NCBI GenBank assembly: GCA_964416195.1 | Contig: CAYQDB010000010.1 | Span: 29,568-93,567 of the forward strand | Origin: CAYQDB01 sp964416195 | GTDB lineage: Bacteria > Zixibacteria > MSB-5A5 > GN15 > FEB-12 | Length of the DNA: 64,000 nucleotides | Reading direction: 5' to 3' | In this document: positions 6,853 through 15,278 of the stretch, piece by piece | How the letters are laid out: each line of letters starts with the position of its first letter | Numbering within the stretch: the stretch's first letter is position 1 | Notes under the pieces: generated by a model | Databases searched by the model: none | What the model was told of the DNA's origin: nothing | The model's input: only the letters and a program-made list of their open reading frames with translations | Position numbers and translations under genes: made by a program

Positions 6853-7964
6853 TCGTGTCCACCAACAATCGTTTCCAAAAGGGCCTCAAACTTCTTCGCC
6901 GCCCTGTCCCAGTTGAACCTGTCAGCCCACTGAAGCCCGCCCTGTTCAAGCCTTGCCCGAAGATTCCTGTCGCTAAGGACAGTAACAATCTTGCGCGCCA
7001 GTTCAGAGATGTCGCCATAGGGATACAGAAAGCCGGTCTGACCATCCTGTACGGAGTCTTTCAAACCGGGCACGTCAGCCGCAATGACAGGCGTCCCCAC
7101 GGCATTGGCTTCAATATTGGTCAATCCCCACCCCTCTTTCAAGGACGGCAACACAGCAACATGAGCGCGACGCATTCGCTCTACTTTGTTCTCCAGCGAC
7201 ACAAACCCGGGAAACTCGACATCAGCAGTCAATCCCAACGAGCTTGTAAGGTATTTTAATTTGCCAAGGTAGTCACCATTACCCACCACCATGAGACGGG
7301 CGTTGGGCGCCTCCTTCTTTACCAGAGCGAAGGCTCGAACAAGGTGCTGGATGGACTTGTACTTTTTGATCCGCCCCAAGTACAGGACAGTCGGTTGTTC
7401 GTACTTGAGGACGCCGGGGTCATGTGCATACACCTGCCGGTTAATGCCGCAGTGAATCACAGAGATGTCTTCACGCGGTATCCCTCGATCAGCGATGTCA
7501 TCCGCCGTGGATTCAGAGATAACGTTGAATGGCATTCCTCGATAGACAAGGACCAGCGGTCGTTCAGCCAGATAGATATAGGTGCCGAGAATGAAATTGA
7601 TCTCTCGAAAGACAGTAGTAGCGAAAAGGTGCGGCACAACGACCAGCGTATTCAGCTTCAGATACAACGGCGTATAGAAGGGAATCTTGTTGATATCCTC
7701 AACCAGAATATCAAACCGGCTTTCCCTTGCCAGTTTGCGAAGGTGAAAAGGAGCGATTAAGTTAAAATTGTAACGATTCCCCCGCCTGACAATCCGTATT
7801 CCCTCGATTGTCTCCTCCAGTAAGCATCCCCCATATCCGGAACAAAACAGGGTGACTTCATGACCGTAACCAACGAGTCGTCTGAGCAACTCTTCGAGGT
7901 GCACCTCGGCGCCGCCGGCATACGGGTTACTTAGATCATTCCAGTTCAGCGCCAGGATTCTCAT
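6849..7964 (-). CDS. GT4-family glycosyltransferase
   Basis: 371 residues, GT-B fold. The N-terminal acceptor domain begins MRILALNWNDLSNPYAGGAE, the glycine-rich loop typical of GT4. The C-terminal donor domain has YLGRIKKYKSIQHLVRAF (about residue 194-211) and the E-x7-E motif region PSLKEGWGLTNIEANAVGTP (about 275-294), with PVIAAD following. It transfers a nucleotide-activated sugar on the cytoplasmic face. It overlaps the upstream DUF2723 gene by 4 bases and the downstream flippase by 4 bases, indicating translational coupling. The sugar specificity cannot be read from the sequence. Confidence 0.92.
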   Translation of the reverse strand: MRILALNWNDLSNPYAGGAEVHLEELLRRLVGYGHEVTLFCSGYGGCLLEETIEGIRIVRRGNRYNFNLIAPFHLRKLARESRFDILVEDINKIPFYTPLYLKLNTLVVVPHLFATTVFREINFILGTYIYLAERPLVLVYRGMPFNVISESTADDIADRGIPREDISVIHCGINRQVYAHDPGVLKYEQPTVLYLGRIKKYKSIQHLVRAFALVKKEAPNARLMVVGNGDYLGKLKYLTSSLGLTADVEFPGFVSLENKVERMRRAHVAVLPSLKEGWGLTNIEANAVGTPVIAADVPGLKDSVQDGQTGFLYPYGDISELARKIVTVLSDRNLRARLEQGGLQWADRFNWDRAAKKFEALLETIVGGHE

Positions 7965-10900
7965 TGTTTGCTTGGTCCGGTGGTATCCGGCGCCCTCTTC
8001 TCCTTCTCCAGTTCCTTCAGCATCTGCCTAACCTGGTTGTCGCGCGGATTGAACTGCAGCCATCGTTGTAATAATCGCCTTATGGGTTCCTCCCGTCCGG
8101 TTTCCAGGTACAACAGGACCAGATTCTCAAAAGCCGGCCGGTAGGAAGAATCCTTCGCCAGCACACCGCGAAAAATACGCTCTGCCTCTGTATACCGCTT
8201 CAGCTTCACCTCAGCGCGTCCGAGAAGTATTTCCAGCTTGCGTTTATCGCTGAGGGCGCTTTGTGCAATCAGCGTGCGCAGTTCGTCGACTTCGCCTCTG
8301 GCACTATAGAGAGTCGCAAGATACTCGACCGCACGCTTAGCATACGGTATCCGCTGCACCGCCTGCTGAATCAGACGGTCCGCCCTGTCATAATCGCCGG
8401 CTTTCCTGAGAGCGTCGGCTACAGTAAGGAATCCGTTAGCCCAGTTCCTGGTCAGACGGAGGGTCGTGGCATTTTTGTAGATAGTTGAGTCACTCACGCC
8501 CCGGCATTTGAACTTGTCCGGGTTGGTAAAGAAATCGACAGAAGATTCTATGTCAACCCCGTACTGTTCACCAGCCCGGCATACTCGCCACACCATGCCG
8601 TTCAAGATCAGCAGGGTGTCCATCGGTCTTCCCCGATATCGGCGTACTCCCGACCCCACTGTGACGGCAAAGTTTATCGGATGGCGTCCGTGGTTATTGT
8701 CAATGATAGCATCGATAACTTGGTCTTGAATACGAAAAACAGTGCCGTCAGCAGTGCGGTAGGGTCGAAGCTGATCAATATGTTGATCACTCCAACCCAA
8801 TTCAATGTTCATAGTGCTTTTCAGTTGCTTGATATACCACGTGCCGTTTGAAAGAGAGAGGTTGACAACTTTCACGTCACGCCGCACTCCGTACACTTCC
8901 TGCAAACACCACAGGGGAAACGTATCGTTATCTCCATAGGTAAATAGGACGGCATCCGGGTCGGCAGAGGTTAGAAGGTTCCAGGCGTAGTCATAGGGGA
9001 TATAGTTTCGGGAGCGATCGCACAGGTGATAGTTACCCGCCAGGGCAAATGTCGGCAGCAGGAATAATACCAGAGAGGAGGAAATGACGATTTTTCTAGA
9101 GACAGTACCGAATTTTGCCACTGCCTCCCGAATGTACTGAACGACTATGGCTGCCCCAATCCCGATAGCGAGTCCAAAAAAAACAAAAGCGGGCGTAAAA
9201 AAGTAATCCCGGTCGCGAACTTCAATATGATCCGCGCCGGAAAGGGGATGCTGCCTGGTACCGTCCGCGAAGTTCATATATAGGACCAGACCCACAGAGC
9301 AAACCAACAGCAATATCAGAAATGACGAACCGACATCAGCGCGGCGCCGGATGACCTCCCAGACCCCAAACAGTCCAAGCAGGAGAAAACACACGAATTT
9401 CGGACCGGTCAGCCCATACTGCTCGTTGAAAAAGCGCCAGAAACCCATCCGCTGGTAGTCCCCAAACTGATTCTCCCATTCACCACGGCGTTTGAACATC
9501 CGCTCTACCATTGACTGCGATCCATACTGCTTGCGCTCCAGGAAATTGATCATAGCAGTGACGCTTGACGATGGGTTATTTTCATTTATCGCAGGTTGCT
9601 TTGCCGACCTGATCGGGATAAACAAGTGTACAGAATACCCTGCCGCAGCACAGAGAACAATCATCAAGGCCGTTTTCCAGCCAGGTAGTTTGGCAAAAAG
9701 GCCCAGAATGAGAATGGCTACAGCCGAGCCCAGCGCGCCGTAGAAAAAGGGTTTCACCCCAAGCACGACCAGTGACACGCCCACAATAGCTAACAGAAGT
9801 GGCCAGCTAAGAACGCGCCGTAACAAGCACAGGAGAACAATCGCGGCAACAACACTGGTCACCAAGAAAGCGGTATACCCTCTGGGCACAAACAGAGCTG
9901 CCGTCATAACTGCTGCCGCCAGGATAAAGGAAGAGTACACCAGGTAATGACGCTCTCGCCGAGAGTCCTTTTCTCTGGATAAACGCTTGAAGAGGGAATA
10001 GAGCGCAAACAGAATAAGAGCCACAAAGGCCGCCTTCCCCACGTACTCGATTCCATGAACGGCGCTTTCACTCAGTATCTGGCGTGAACTGTTCGCTCCC
10101 CAAGCGTTTATTGCCGCCACCAGCAGAGGGGCCGAGGCCAGCAGGAACCCGGCTCCAACAAGCAGATATCCCGCAGGAATGCGTTCAAAAGAAAAAACAT
10201 AGAACAGGTAAAACAAAAACACGATGAAAACAGGGACGTAGTACGAAACCTCACCGGGCCGGGAGGACAAAGCGAAAATCAGGTAGAACTCAAAAACAAA
10301 AAAGACAGCCATTGCAAACCAAGCCTGTGCACCCGATTTCTTTTTCATTATGAAAAAGAGAGCAGCTATCGGCACTACGACGAAGGTAGTCATGTGGACA
10401 CCGATACCAAGAAAGCCCAAGTAGATAATCAGCAACATGATCCGATCTGCTGCTGAAGAGCCCTTCTTTTCGGCGTAGATCACCGTCAGCCATAACATGG
10501 CTGTCATCAGCATCATTGTCAGGCCGTATACCTCGGCCTCAACGGAGTTATTCCAGTTGGTCAGGCCAAACGCCAGGAAGAGTGCGCCCGAAGCGCCACC
10601 GGCATATGTAAGCCCTCGGCTCAGTGCCGAACGGTCCGGGCCGAACCAGATGCGCAGGATTCGAGCAACCGCCAGATACCCAAACAACGCCGTAAACGAT
10701 GAGAAAAAAACTGAGAGATAATTGACTCTCACGGCAATATCGGCTGAGAGAGGAAGGATACTGAAGATGCGGCCGAGGAGGATATACAGAGGCGAGCCGG
10801 GAGGGTGAGGCACTCCAAGAATATAGCTGGCTGCAATGAACTCGCCACAGTCCCAGAATGAGAGAGTAGACGCTTTGGTCAGGGCATATACGATTAGAAC

Positions 10901-10969
10901 AGTCAGCCAAACACCAAGGCCGACCAGAGCGTGAGGAATATCGATTCTATCGCCGATGCTTTTTTTCAT
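7961..10969 (-). CDS. DUF2723/TMEM260-like glycosyltransferase with TPR tail
   Basis: About 1002 residues. The N-terminal membrane part has the DUF2723 signature: FWDCGEFIAASYILGVPHPPGSPLY spans roughly residues 36-60 (key residues D, CGEF, HPPG). About 14 hydrophobic helices follow, to about residue 640. A soluble domain comes next, and the last ~150 residues form TPR-like helices (DYDRADRLIQQAV, YTEAERIFRGVLAKD). DUF2723 is related to TMEM260-type protein O-mannosyltransferases and uses lipid-linked sugar donors at the outer face. As first gene of the glycan operon it is the likely protein or lipid glycosylation enzyme. I use ATG 10969; a TTG two codons earlier is also open. Confidence 0.85.
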   Translation of the reverse strand: MKKSIGDRIDIPHALVGLGVWLTVLIVYALTKASTLSFWDCGEFIAASYILGVPHPPGSPLYILLGRIFSILPLSADIAVRVNYLSVFFSSFTALFGYLAVARILRIWFGPDRSALSRGLTYAGGASGALFLAFGLTNWNNSVEAEVYGLTMMLMTAMLWLTVIYAEKKGSSAADRIMLLIIYLGFLGIGVHMTTFVVVPIAALFFIMKKKSGAQAWFAMAVFFVFEFYLIFALSSRPGEVSYYVPVFIVFLFYLFYVFSFERIPAGYLLVGAGFLLASAPLLVAAINAWGANSSRQILSESAVHGIEYVGKAAFVALILFALYSLFKRLSREKDSRRERHYLVYSSFILAAAVMTAALFVPRGYTAFLVTSVVAAIVLLCLLRRVLSWPLLLAIVGVSLVVLGVKPFFYGALGSAVAILILGLFAKLPGWKTALMIVLCAAAGYSVHLFIPIRSAKQPAINENNPSSSVTAMINFLERKQYGSQSMVERMFKRRGEWENQFGDYQRMGFWRFFNEQYGLTGPKFVCFLLLGLFGVWEVIRRRADVGSSFLILLLVCSVGLVLYMNFADGTRQHPLSGADHIEVRDRDYFFTPAFVFFGLAIGIGAAIVVQYIREAVAKFGTVSRKIVISSSLVLFLLPTFALAGNYHLCDRSRNYIPYDYAWNLLTSADPDAVLFTYGDNDTFPLWCLQEVYGVRRDVKVVNLSLSNGTWYIKQLKSTMNIELGWSDQHIDQLRPYRTADGTVFRIQDQVIDAIIDNNHGRHPINFAVTVGSGVRRYRGRPMDTLLILNGMVWRVCRAGEQYGVDIESSVDFFTNPDKFKCRGVSDSTIYKNATTLRLTRNWANGFLTVADALRKAGDYDRADRLIQQAVQRIPYAKRAVEYLATLYSARGEVDELRTLIAQSALSDKRKLEILLGRAEVKLKRYTEAERIFRGVLAKDSSYRPAFENLVLLYLETGREEPIRRLLQRWLQFNPRDNQVRQMLKELEKEKRAPDTTGPSKQ

Positions 10970-11048
10970 CCGCAAAAGACCGGACTGTCATTGTGCAACG
11001 TTTCTCTCAGAACTAAAAGTGAGAAACCATTACTAACTAAAGTGTGAG

Positions 11049-11077
11049 AATATAATGGATTTCTACGCTAAGGCCAA
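11049..11077 (-). promoter_or_regulatory. Promoter of the glycan operon
   Basis: Minus strand TTGGCC (11072-11077), 17-base spacer, TATATT (11049-11054). It lies about 80 bases upstream of the DUF2723 start. The -10 hexamer is the same as at several other genes in the window. Confidence 0.5.
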
Positions 11078-11109
11078 CCCCTTTTGGCGGCTCTCCCTTC
11101 ATACAGAAA

Positions 11110-11186
11110 GTAGGGCACGGTCCCTGTGATCGTGCCAGATGGGTGTAGGCGACATGAATTGGCAGGAGCGGGGCTCCAGTCCTGCC
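11110..11186. repeat. Composite GTAGGGCA/GGCAG palindrome
   Basis: Two adjoining hairpins: GGGCACG..CGTGCC, and GGCAGGA..TCCTGCC with a GGGGC-containing loop. They belong to the same loosely conserved family as 25133-25193. Intergenic. Confidence 0.55.
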
Positions 11187-11230
11187 GATTTCCCCACATT
11201 GCTTACCGGTTTGATTCGGGGAAAAATTGA

Positions 11231-11259
11231 TTTGTTGTGAAATCCTCTTTACTTATAAT
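11231..11259 (+). promoter_or_regulatory. Promoter of the winged-helix/PLD cassette
   Basis: TTTGTT (11231-11236), 17-base spacer, perfect TATAAT (11254-11259). The start codon lies about 40 bases downstream with a good AAGGAG in between. Confidence 0.5.
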
Positions 11260-11297
11260 TAGTGCGATATGAGAATCACCACTAAAAAGGAGAATGT

Positions 11298-11687
11298 ATG
11301 GCAAAGGCAAAACTCGATCTGCCAAACGGTACTGTTGTACAAATTGAAGGTACCAAGGAGGAAATCCAGAGCATACTGGCATTTTACGCACAATCAACCA
11401 GTGGACACGGGCTCTCTCAAAAGAAAGGAACTAGGAAGAAGAAAAGGGCTGTCACCAACACCTCAAAAAGGAGGACGACAACAGGACCAACCTCTCTTAT
11501 TCTTGACTTAAGAAACGGGGGATTCTTCAAATCTAAGCGCAAAATCACCGATATTCAGAAGAAACTAGAAGAGCAGGGGTACATCTATGCGCTTACAAGC
11601 CTAACAGCTCCGTTGTCAAATCTTCTCAAGAGAAAGGAGATTAGACGCATCAAAGAGGCAGATGGTTGGAAATATGTCGCGAACTAA
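11298..11687 (+). CDS. Small winged-helix DNA-binding-like protein
   Basis: 129 residues, ATG preceded by AAGGAG at 5 bases. The first ~35 residues form a small beta/alpha segment, then a very basic linker (about 45-65, rich in Lys, Arg and Thr). The C-terminal ~65 residues resemble a winged-helix domain found in many uncharacterised bacterial and archaeal proteins: GFFKSKRKITDIQKKL..GYIYALTSLTAPLSNL, then the wing KEIRRIKEADGWKYV. The start of the next gene overlaps it, so the two are coupled. Base composition is more AT-rich than in its neighbours, and the strand is opposite to them. Function unknown; a DNA-binding role is inferred. Confidence 0.7.
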   Translation: MAKAKLDLPNGTVVQIEGTKEEIQSILAFYAQSTSGHGLSQKKGTRKKKRAVTNTSKRRTTTGPTSLILDLRNGGFFKSKRKITDIQKKLEEQGYIYALTSLTAPLSNLLKRKEIRRIKEADGWKYVAN

Positions 11688-12459
11688 AAAGAAAAAGACA
11701 TTGCTGGAAACTTTTGAGACTTTGGAAAAGAGCACAAAGCTCAAACTGGCTTGTGTTAGTACGCCTCTTGATCTATGTCTCATTGCTCTTAACATCGCGA
11801 AGGAACAGACGGAGTTTGATCAATTGACAGCTGAACATATCGAGGCTTGTTTGGAAATTGCTGGAGTAGCTATTAAGAAGCAGTCGATCATAAATGCTCT
11901 CTCGCGCTCCGGTGGAAAAGTGAAGTCGTTTAGCTTCGGGCCAGACACGTATTATAAGATCATGACAAAGGGTGAAATTGAAGCAGAACAAGCTCTTGAA
12001 CGAGGAGGTCTCTCGGTTGTCTGCATTTCGTCAGGTACACCAAGAACTTCTCGGCGAGGACTAGAGGACGTATTGTCGACACTCACCGGAGATACTATCA
12101 TTTGCGATCCCTATTATGGAATCCGAACCTTAGATTCCTTGGAAAAAATTGGGAAGAAGACCCATGTGAGATTTCTGACTCAGAAAACGTCCGAATCAGG
12201 CCGAAAGCTTACAACTGCACTCAAAGATTTCAAACGTGAGTTTAGAAACATAGAAATCAGGGTTGCTGATAATACCACCATGCTTCATGATAGATATATT
12301 ATCGACGGCAAGAAGCTATATATAATCGGCCATGGTCTAAAGGATATAGGGAATCGTGACTCTTTCGTAATAGTGCTCGAAAAAGACCTCGCTTCCGACT
12401 TGATCCACCAAATCCGAAAGACCTTTAATGCCTACTGGCCCAAAGCAACTGACTTGTAG
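11674..12459 (+). CDS. PLD-like domain protein with N-terminal helix-turn-helix region
   Basis: 261 residues from ATG 11674 (overlap of 14 bases with the winged-helix gene); ATG 11662 is an alternative. Residues about 10-90 are helical and look like an HTH domain. The C-terminal half is phospholipase D-like: strands around TIICDPYYGIRTLDSL (about residue 145-160), then the degenerate HKD motif LHDRYIIDG (about 208-216) and IIGHGLKDIGNRDS (about 221-234). That matches a PLD-like subfamily whose members carry HDRxxIID plus G.SLKDLG. Only one motif is present per chain, so dimerisation would be needed to make a nuclease site. A role in DNA metabolism or defence is possible but not shown. Confidence 0.7.
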   Translation: MSRTKKKKTLLETFETLEKSTKLKLACVSTPLDLCLIALNIAKEQTEFDQLTAEHIEACLEIAGVAIKKQSIINALSRSGGKVKSFSFGPDTYYKIMTKGEIEAEQALERGGLSVVCISSGTPRTSRRGLEDVLSTLTGDTIICDPYYGIRTLDSLEKIGKKTHVRFLTQKTSESGRKLTTALKDFKREFRNIEIRVADNTTMLHDRYIIDGKKLYIIGHGLKDIGNRDSFVIVLEKDLASDLIHQIRKTFNAYWPKATDL

Positions 12460-12509
12460 AAAACCCAATTTGTCAGGAGTTGGAGATTTCTTATGCCTTA
12501 CAGGATTAT

Positions 12510-12941
12510 CTAATCCCCTTTCACCTTCTCCATCTTCTTCACATACCCATCCAAAATCCCGTTGACAAAACCTGGTGATTCGGAAGTGGAGAACTTCCTG
12601 GCTAGTTCTATGGCTTCGTTGAGAACGACCTTGACAGGGGTGTCCGGCATGTGTTGCAGTTCCACCAAGGCCATCTGAAGAATCGTGCGGTCGATTGCTG
12701 CAATACGATTGATGTCCCAGTTTTCAGCCAGACTGGAAATCAGCCGGTCAGCCCAGTCGCGGTGTTGACCGGTGAGAGAGAAAAGGGTATGGGCAAACCG
12801 AACGTTCTTCTCACTCAGCTTGCGATTTCTGACGATCTCCGCAAAGATCTCCTCAGACCGTGTTTCTCCGCATTCCGACGCATATAGAGCCTTAAGCACC
12901 AATTCACGAGTGAGGCGTCGTGGAGAGAGCTTTTCCGTCAT
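12510..12941 (-). CDS. nusB: Transcription antitermination factor NusB
   Basis: 143 residues, the usual NusB length and all-helical pattern. Signatures are RRLTRELVLKALYASE at the N-terminus (arginine-rich helix binding boxA RNA with S10/NusE), INRIAAIDRTILQMALVEL (about residue 77-95) and VVLNEAIELARKFS..FVNGILD (about 104-130). It supports antitermination in rRNA operons. It overlaps ribH by 4 bases and ends the riboflavin operon; ribH-nusB linkage is common in bacteria. The gene converges on the PLD cassette with about 50 bases between and no clear terminator. Confidence 0.95.
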   Translation of the reverse strand: MTEKLSPRRLTRELVLKALYASECGETRSEEIFAEIVRNRKLSEKNVRFAHTLFSLTGQHRDWADRLISSLAENWDINRIAAIDRTILQMALVELQHMPDTPVKVVLNEAIELARKFSTSESPGFVNGILDGYVKKMEKVKGD

Positions 12942-13408
12942 CCGAGCGCCTTGTAGAGATTGACCATCTCGATAGCCGCCTCGGCGGCGTCCCAGCCCTT
13001 GTTGCCCGCCTTGGTTCCGGAACGTTCAATGGCCTGCTCCAAGGTGTCAGCGGTGACCAGACCATAGATAACCGGAACGCCGGTCTCAAGAGCGATGCGG
13101 GCAATACCTTTGGAAGCCTCGTTGGCGATGTAGTCAAAGTGGGGAGTGTCGCCGCGAACGAGCGCCCCGAGACAGACGACGGCGTCATAATTGCCTAACT
13201 TCGCCATCCTTGAGGCGACATACGGTATTTCAAACGCACCCGGAACATAAGCAACCGACAGCTTTGCTTCCTCAGCGCCGTGACGCTTCAGGCAATCAAA
13301 AGCACCTTCAAGGAGTTTGTCGGTGAGGAAGTTGTTGAACCTGCTGACGATCAACCCAAATGTCAGCCCGCGTGCATCCAGCTTACCTTCGTATACTTTG
13401 TATTCCAT
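12938..13408 (-). CDS. ribH: 6,7-dimethyl-8-ribityllumazine synthase
   Basis: 156 residues from ATG 13408, which is chosen because GGGAG lies 9 bases upstream; the frame extends back to 13423 without a site. It condenses 5-amino-6-ribitylaminouracil with 3,4-dihydroxy-2-butanone 4-phosphate. Signatures are LIVSRFNNFLTDKLLEGA, VPGAFEIP (substrate loop), CLGALVRGDTPHFDYI with the catalytic His, and GKAGNKGWDAA-type phosphate-binding sequence (here GTKAGNKGWDAAEAA) near the C-terminus. The length fits the icosahedral or pentameric enzymes. Confidence 0.96.
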   Translation of the reverse strand: MEYKVYEGKLDARGLTFGLIVSRFNNFLTDKLLEGAFDCLKRHGAEEAKLSVAYVPGAFEIPYVASRMAKLGNYDAVVCLGALVRGDTPHFDYIANEASKGIARIALETGVPVIYGLVTADTLEQAIERSGTKAGNKGWDAAEAAIEMVNLYKALG

Positions 13409-13423
13409 GTGAATTGCTCCCAT

Positions 13424-14638
13424 TTATTTGAAATTCAATAGATGTCCCATTTTATCCCGCTTGGTTTCCAGATATGTCTGGTTATACTTACAGGGCTCAA
13501 TCTCGAGCGCGATCTGCTCCGTTATCTCCAATCCGTATCCTTTCAGGCCGATTACTTTTTTGGGGTTGTTGGTTAGCAATCGAATGGAGGTCAGGCCCAG
13601 ATCTACAAGGATCTGTGCTCCGATGCCATAGTCTCGAAGGTCGGCCTTGAAACCCAGATCGTGGTTGGCCTCCACAGTATCCCGTCCGTGCTCCTGAAGC
13701 TCGTACGCCAGGATTTTGTTGGCCAGACCAATCCCTCTCCCTTCCTGTCGCATGTACAGCACCACTCCCAGGCCCTCTTCTTCAACGCGCTCCATGGCAT
13801 GGTGAAGCTGATCGCCGCAGTCACACCGCCGCGAACCGAATACGTCACCCGTAAGGCAACTGGAGTGAACCCTGACCAGCACGTTTTTCTTGTCTGCTAC
13901 ATCTCCCTTGGTCAAGGCAAGGTGATAATGATTGTCGATATCGGACTCGTATAGGTGGAGTTTGAAATCTCCGTAGATGGTAGGAAAACCAACGGTCGTG
14001 ACCCTCTTAACCAGCTTTTCATGTTGGCGCCGGTACTCAATCAAGTCTCGGACCGTAATAAATTTGAGGTTGTATTTCTTAGCCATTTCGTAAAGCTTGG
14101 GCACTCTGGCCATCGTGCCGTCCTCGTCCATTATTTCGCACAACACGGCGATCGGCGTCAGCCCTGCCAGCCGCGCCAGATCAACCGAAGCCTCAGTATG
14201 ACCCGCTCGCGAAAGAACACCTCCCTTCACAGCTCGAATCGGAAAAACATGACCGGGCCGGGCCAAGTCCTCCGGCCTCGTGTTTGGATCCACCAGAGTC
14301 TTGATAGTGATGGCCCGATCATAGGCCGAAATTCCGGTGGTCGTACCATGAACAGCATCAACGGAAACCGTGAAACGAGTTCCATGCTTGGCCGTATTGC
14401 GCTCGACCATGGGGTGTAGCTGGAGTTGTTCGATCCTCTCCTGAGGCATACAGACACAGATAAGACCGCGCCCGTGAGTCGCGAAGAAGTTCACAGCCTC
14501 TGGCATGATCTTCTCAGCAGCCATTATCAAGTCGCCCTCATTTTCCCGGTCCTCATCATCAGCTACGATGATGAACTTACCAGCCTTGATATCCTCAATG
14601 GCCTCAGGTATCGTGCTAAACTTCACGTTGTTGTTCAT
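13424..14638 (-). CDS. ribBA: RibBA: DHBP synthase / GTP cyclohydrolase II
   Basis: 404 residues, a fusion of the two entry enzymes of riboflavin synthesis. N-terminal DHBP synthase domain (about 1-205) has VADDEDRENEGDLI and RAGHTEASVDLARLAGL. C-terminal GTP cyclohydrolase II domain (about 206-400) has the zinc ligands in CLTGDVFGSRRCDC and the catalytic stretch MRQEGRGIGLANK. Both domains look intact. ATG 14638 gives a conventional N-terminus (MNNNVKFSTI); ATG 14647, overlapping the ribE stop as ATGGTGA, is possible. Lies within the FMN-riboswitch-controlled rib operon. Confidence 0.95.
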   Translation of the reverse strand: MNNNVKFSTIPEAIEDIKAGKFIIVADDEDRENEGDLIMAAEKIMPEAVNFFATHGRGLICVCMPQERIEQLQLHPMVERNTAKHGTRFTVSVDAVHGTTTGISAYDRAITIKTLVDPNTRPEDLARPGHVFPIRAVKGGVLSRAGHTEASVDLARLAGLTPIAVLCEIMDEDGTMARVPKLYEMAKKYNLKFITVRDLIEYRRQHEKLVKRVTTVGFPTIYGDFKLHLYESDIDNHYHLALTKGDVADKKNVLVRVHSSCLTGDVFGSRRCDCGDQLHHAMERVEEEGLGVVLYMRQEGRGIGLANKILAYELQEHGRDTVEANHDLGFKADLRDYGIGAQILVDLGLTSIRLLTNNPKKVIGLKGYGLEITEQIALEIEPCKYNQTYLETKRDKMGHLLNFK

Positions 14639-14640
14639 TG

Positions 14641-15276
14641 TCACCATCCACTTTCTATCAGATTCTCTTTCGTAAGAGTGTTGTTGTTTCTGTTTCCTTG
14701 TATCTTGAGAACATACTTTCCAATCATATCGAATTCAAGGTTCACTTTGTGGCCACTTTGCAGAAGCCCCAGTGTTGTCTCTTTGGCGGTAAACGGAATG
14801 AGGTTAACGCTACACCATCCCGTTCGAGTGGCGTTGACTGTGAGCGAAACGCCATTTATTGTGATTGAGCCCTTGTCGATCACCAGCCTGCTGAACTGCG
14901 GATCGAACTTCAGCGCCAATTCCAGCGACTCTTCGACAGGTCTCACATAGTCGATGACACCGGTGTCATCAACATGACCGCTGACAAAGTGGCCGCCTAA
15001 TCTACCCCCAACTCTGAGCGCTCTCTCAAGATTTATCCGGGTACCGACCGTATAGTCGTTGAGAATTGTGCATTTCACTGTTTCCTGGGACGCTTCAACG
15101 GCAAATTGTTCCTTATCAACAGAGACAACCGTAAGGCAGGCTCCATCGCAGGCGACCGATTCACCCAGCGCCAGGTTATTGTCAGTAAGAGTGGAAGTAA
15201 TAGTAAGTACCCTGTAATTTCCGCGTGTACGCAGGTCTTTGACAGTACCAATTGCCTCAATCAATCCCGTAAACAC
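14641..15276 (-). CDS. ribE: Riboflavin synthase, alpha chain
   Basis: 211 residues. Riboflavin synthase catalyses dismutation of two lumazine molecules to riboflavin. It begins with the invariant MFTGLIEAIGTV and consists of two homologous barrels (about 1-95 and 96-195). Each carries an SVACDGACLTV or SITINGVSLTV repeat, and GHFVSGHVDDTG marks the second barrel entrance. It lies 2 bases downstream of ribD, so it is cotranscribed. The tail after residue 195 is short and polar. Confidence 0.95.
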   Translation of the reverse strand: MFTGLIEAIGTVKDLRTRGNYRVLTITSTLTDNNLALGESVACDGACLTVVSVDKEQFAVEASQETVKCTILNDYTVGTRINLERALRVGGRLGGHFVSGHVDDTGVIDYVRPVEESLELALKFDPQFSRLVIDKGSITINGVSLTVNATRTGWCSVNLIPFTAKETTLGLLQSGHKVNLEFDMIGKYVLKIQGNRNNNTLTKENLIESGW

Positions 15277-15278
15277 AG

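Larger units (their letters stand above)
10976..11297. other. Divergent intergenic region with two promoters and palindromes
   Basis: About 320 bases separating the minus-strand glycan operon from the plus-strand winged-helix/PLD cassette. It holds one candidate promoter in each direction (11049-11077 minus, 11231-11259 plus) and a composite palindrome at 11110-11186. No gene is seen. Confidence 0.6.
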
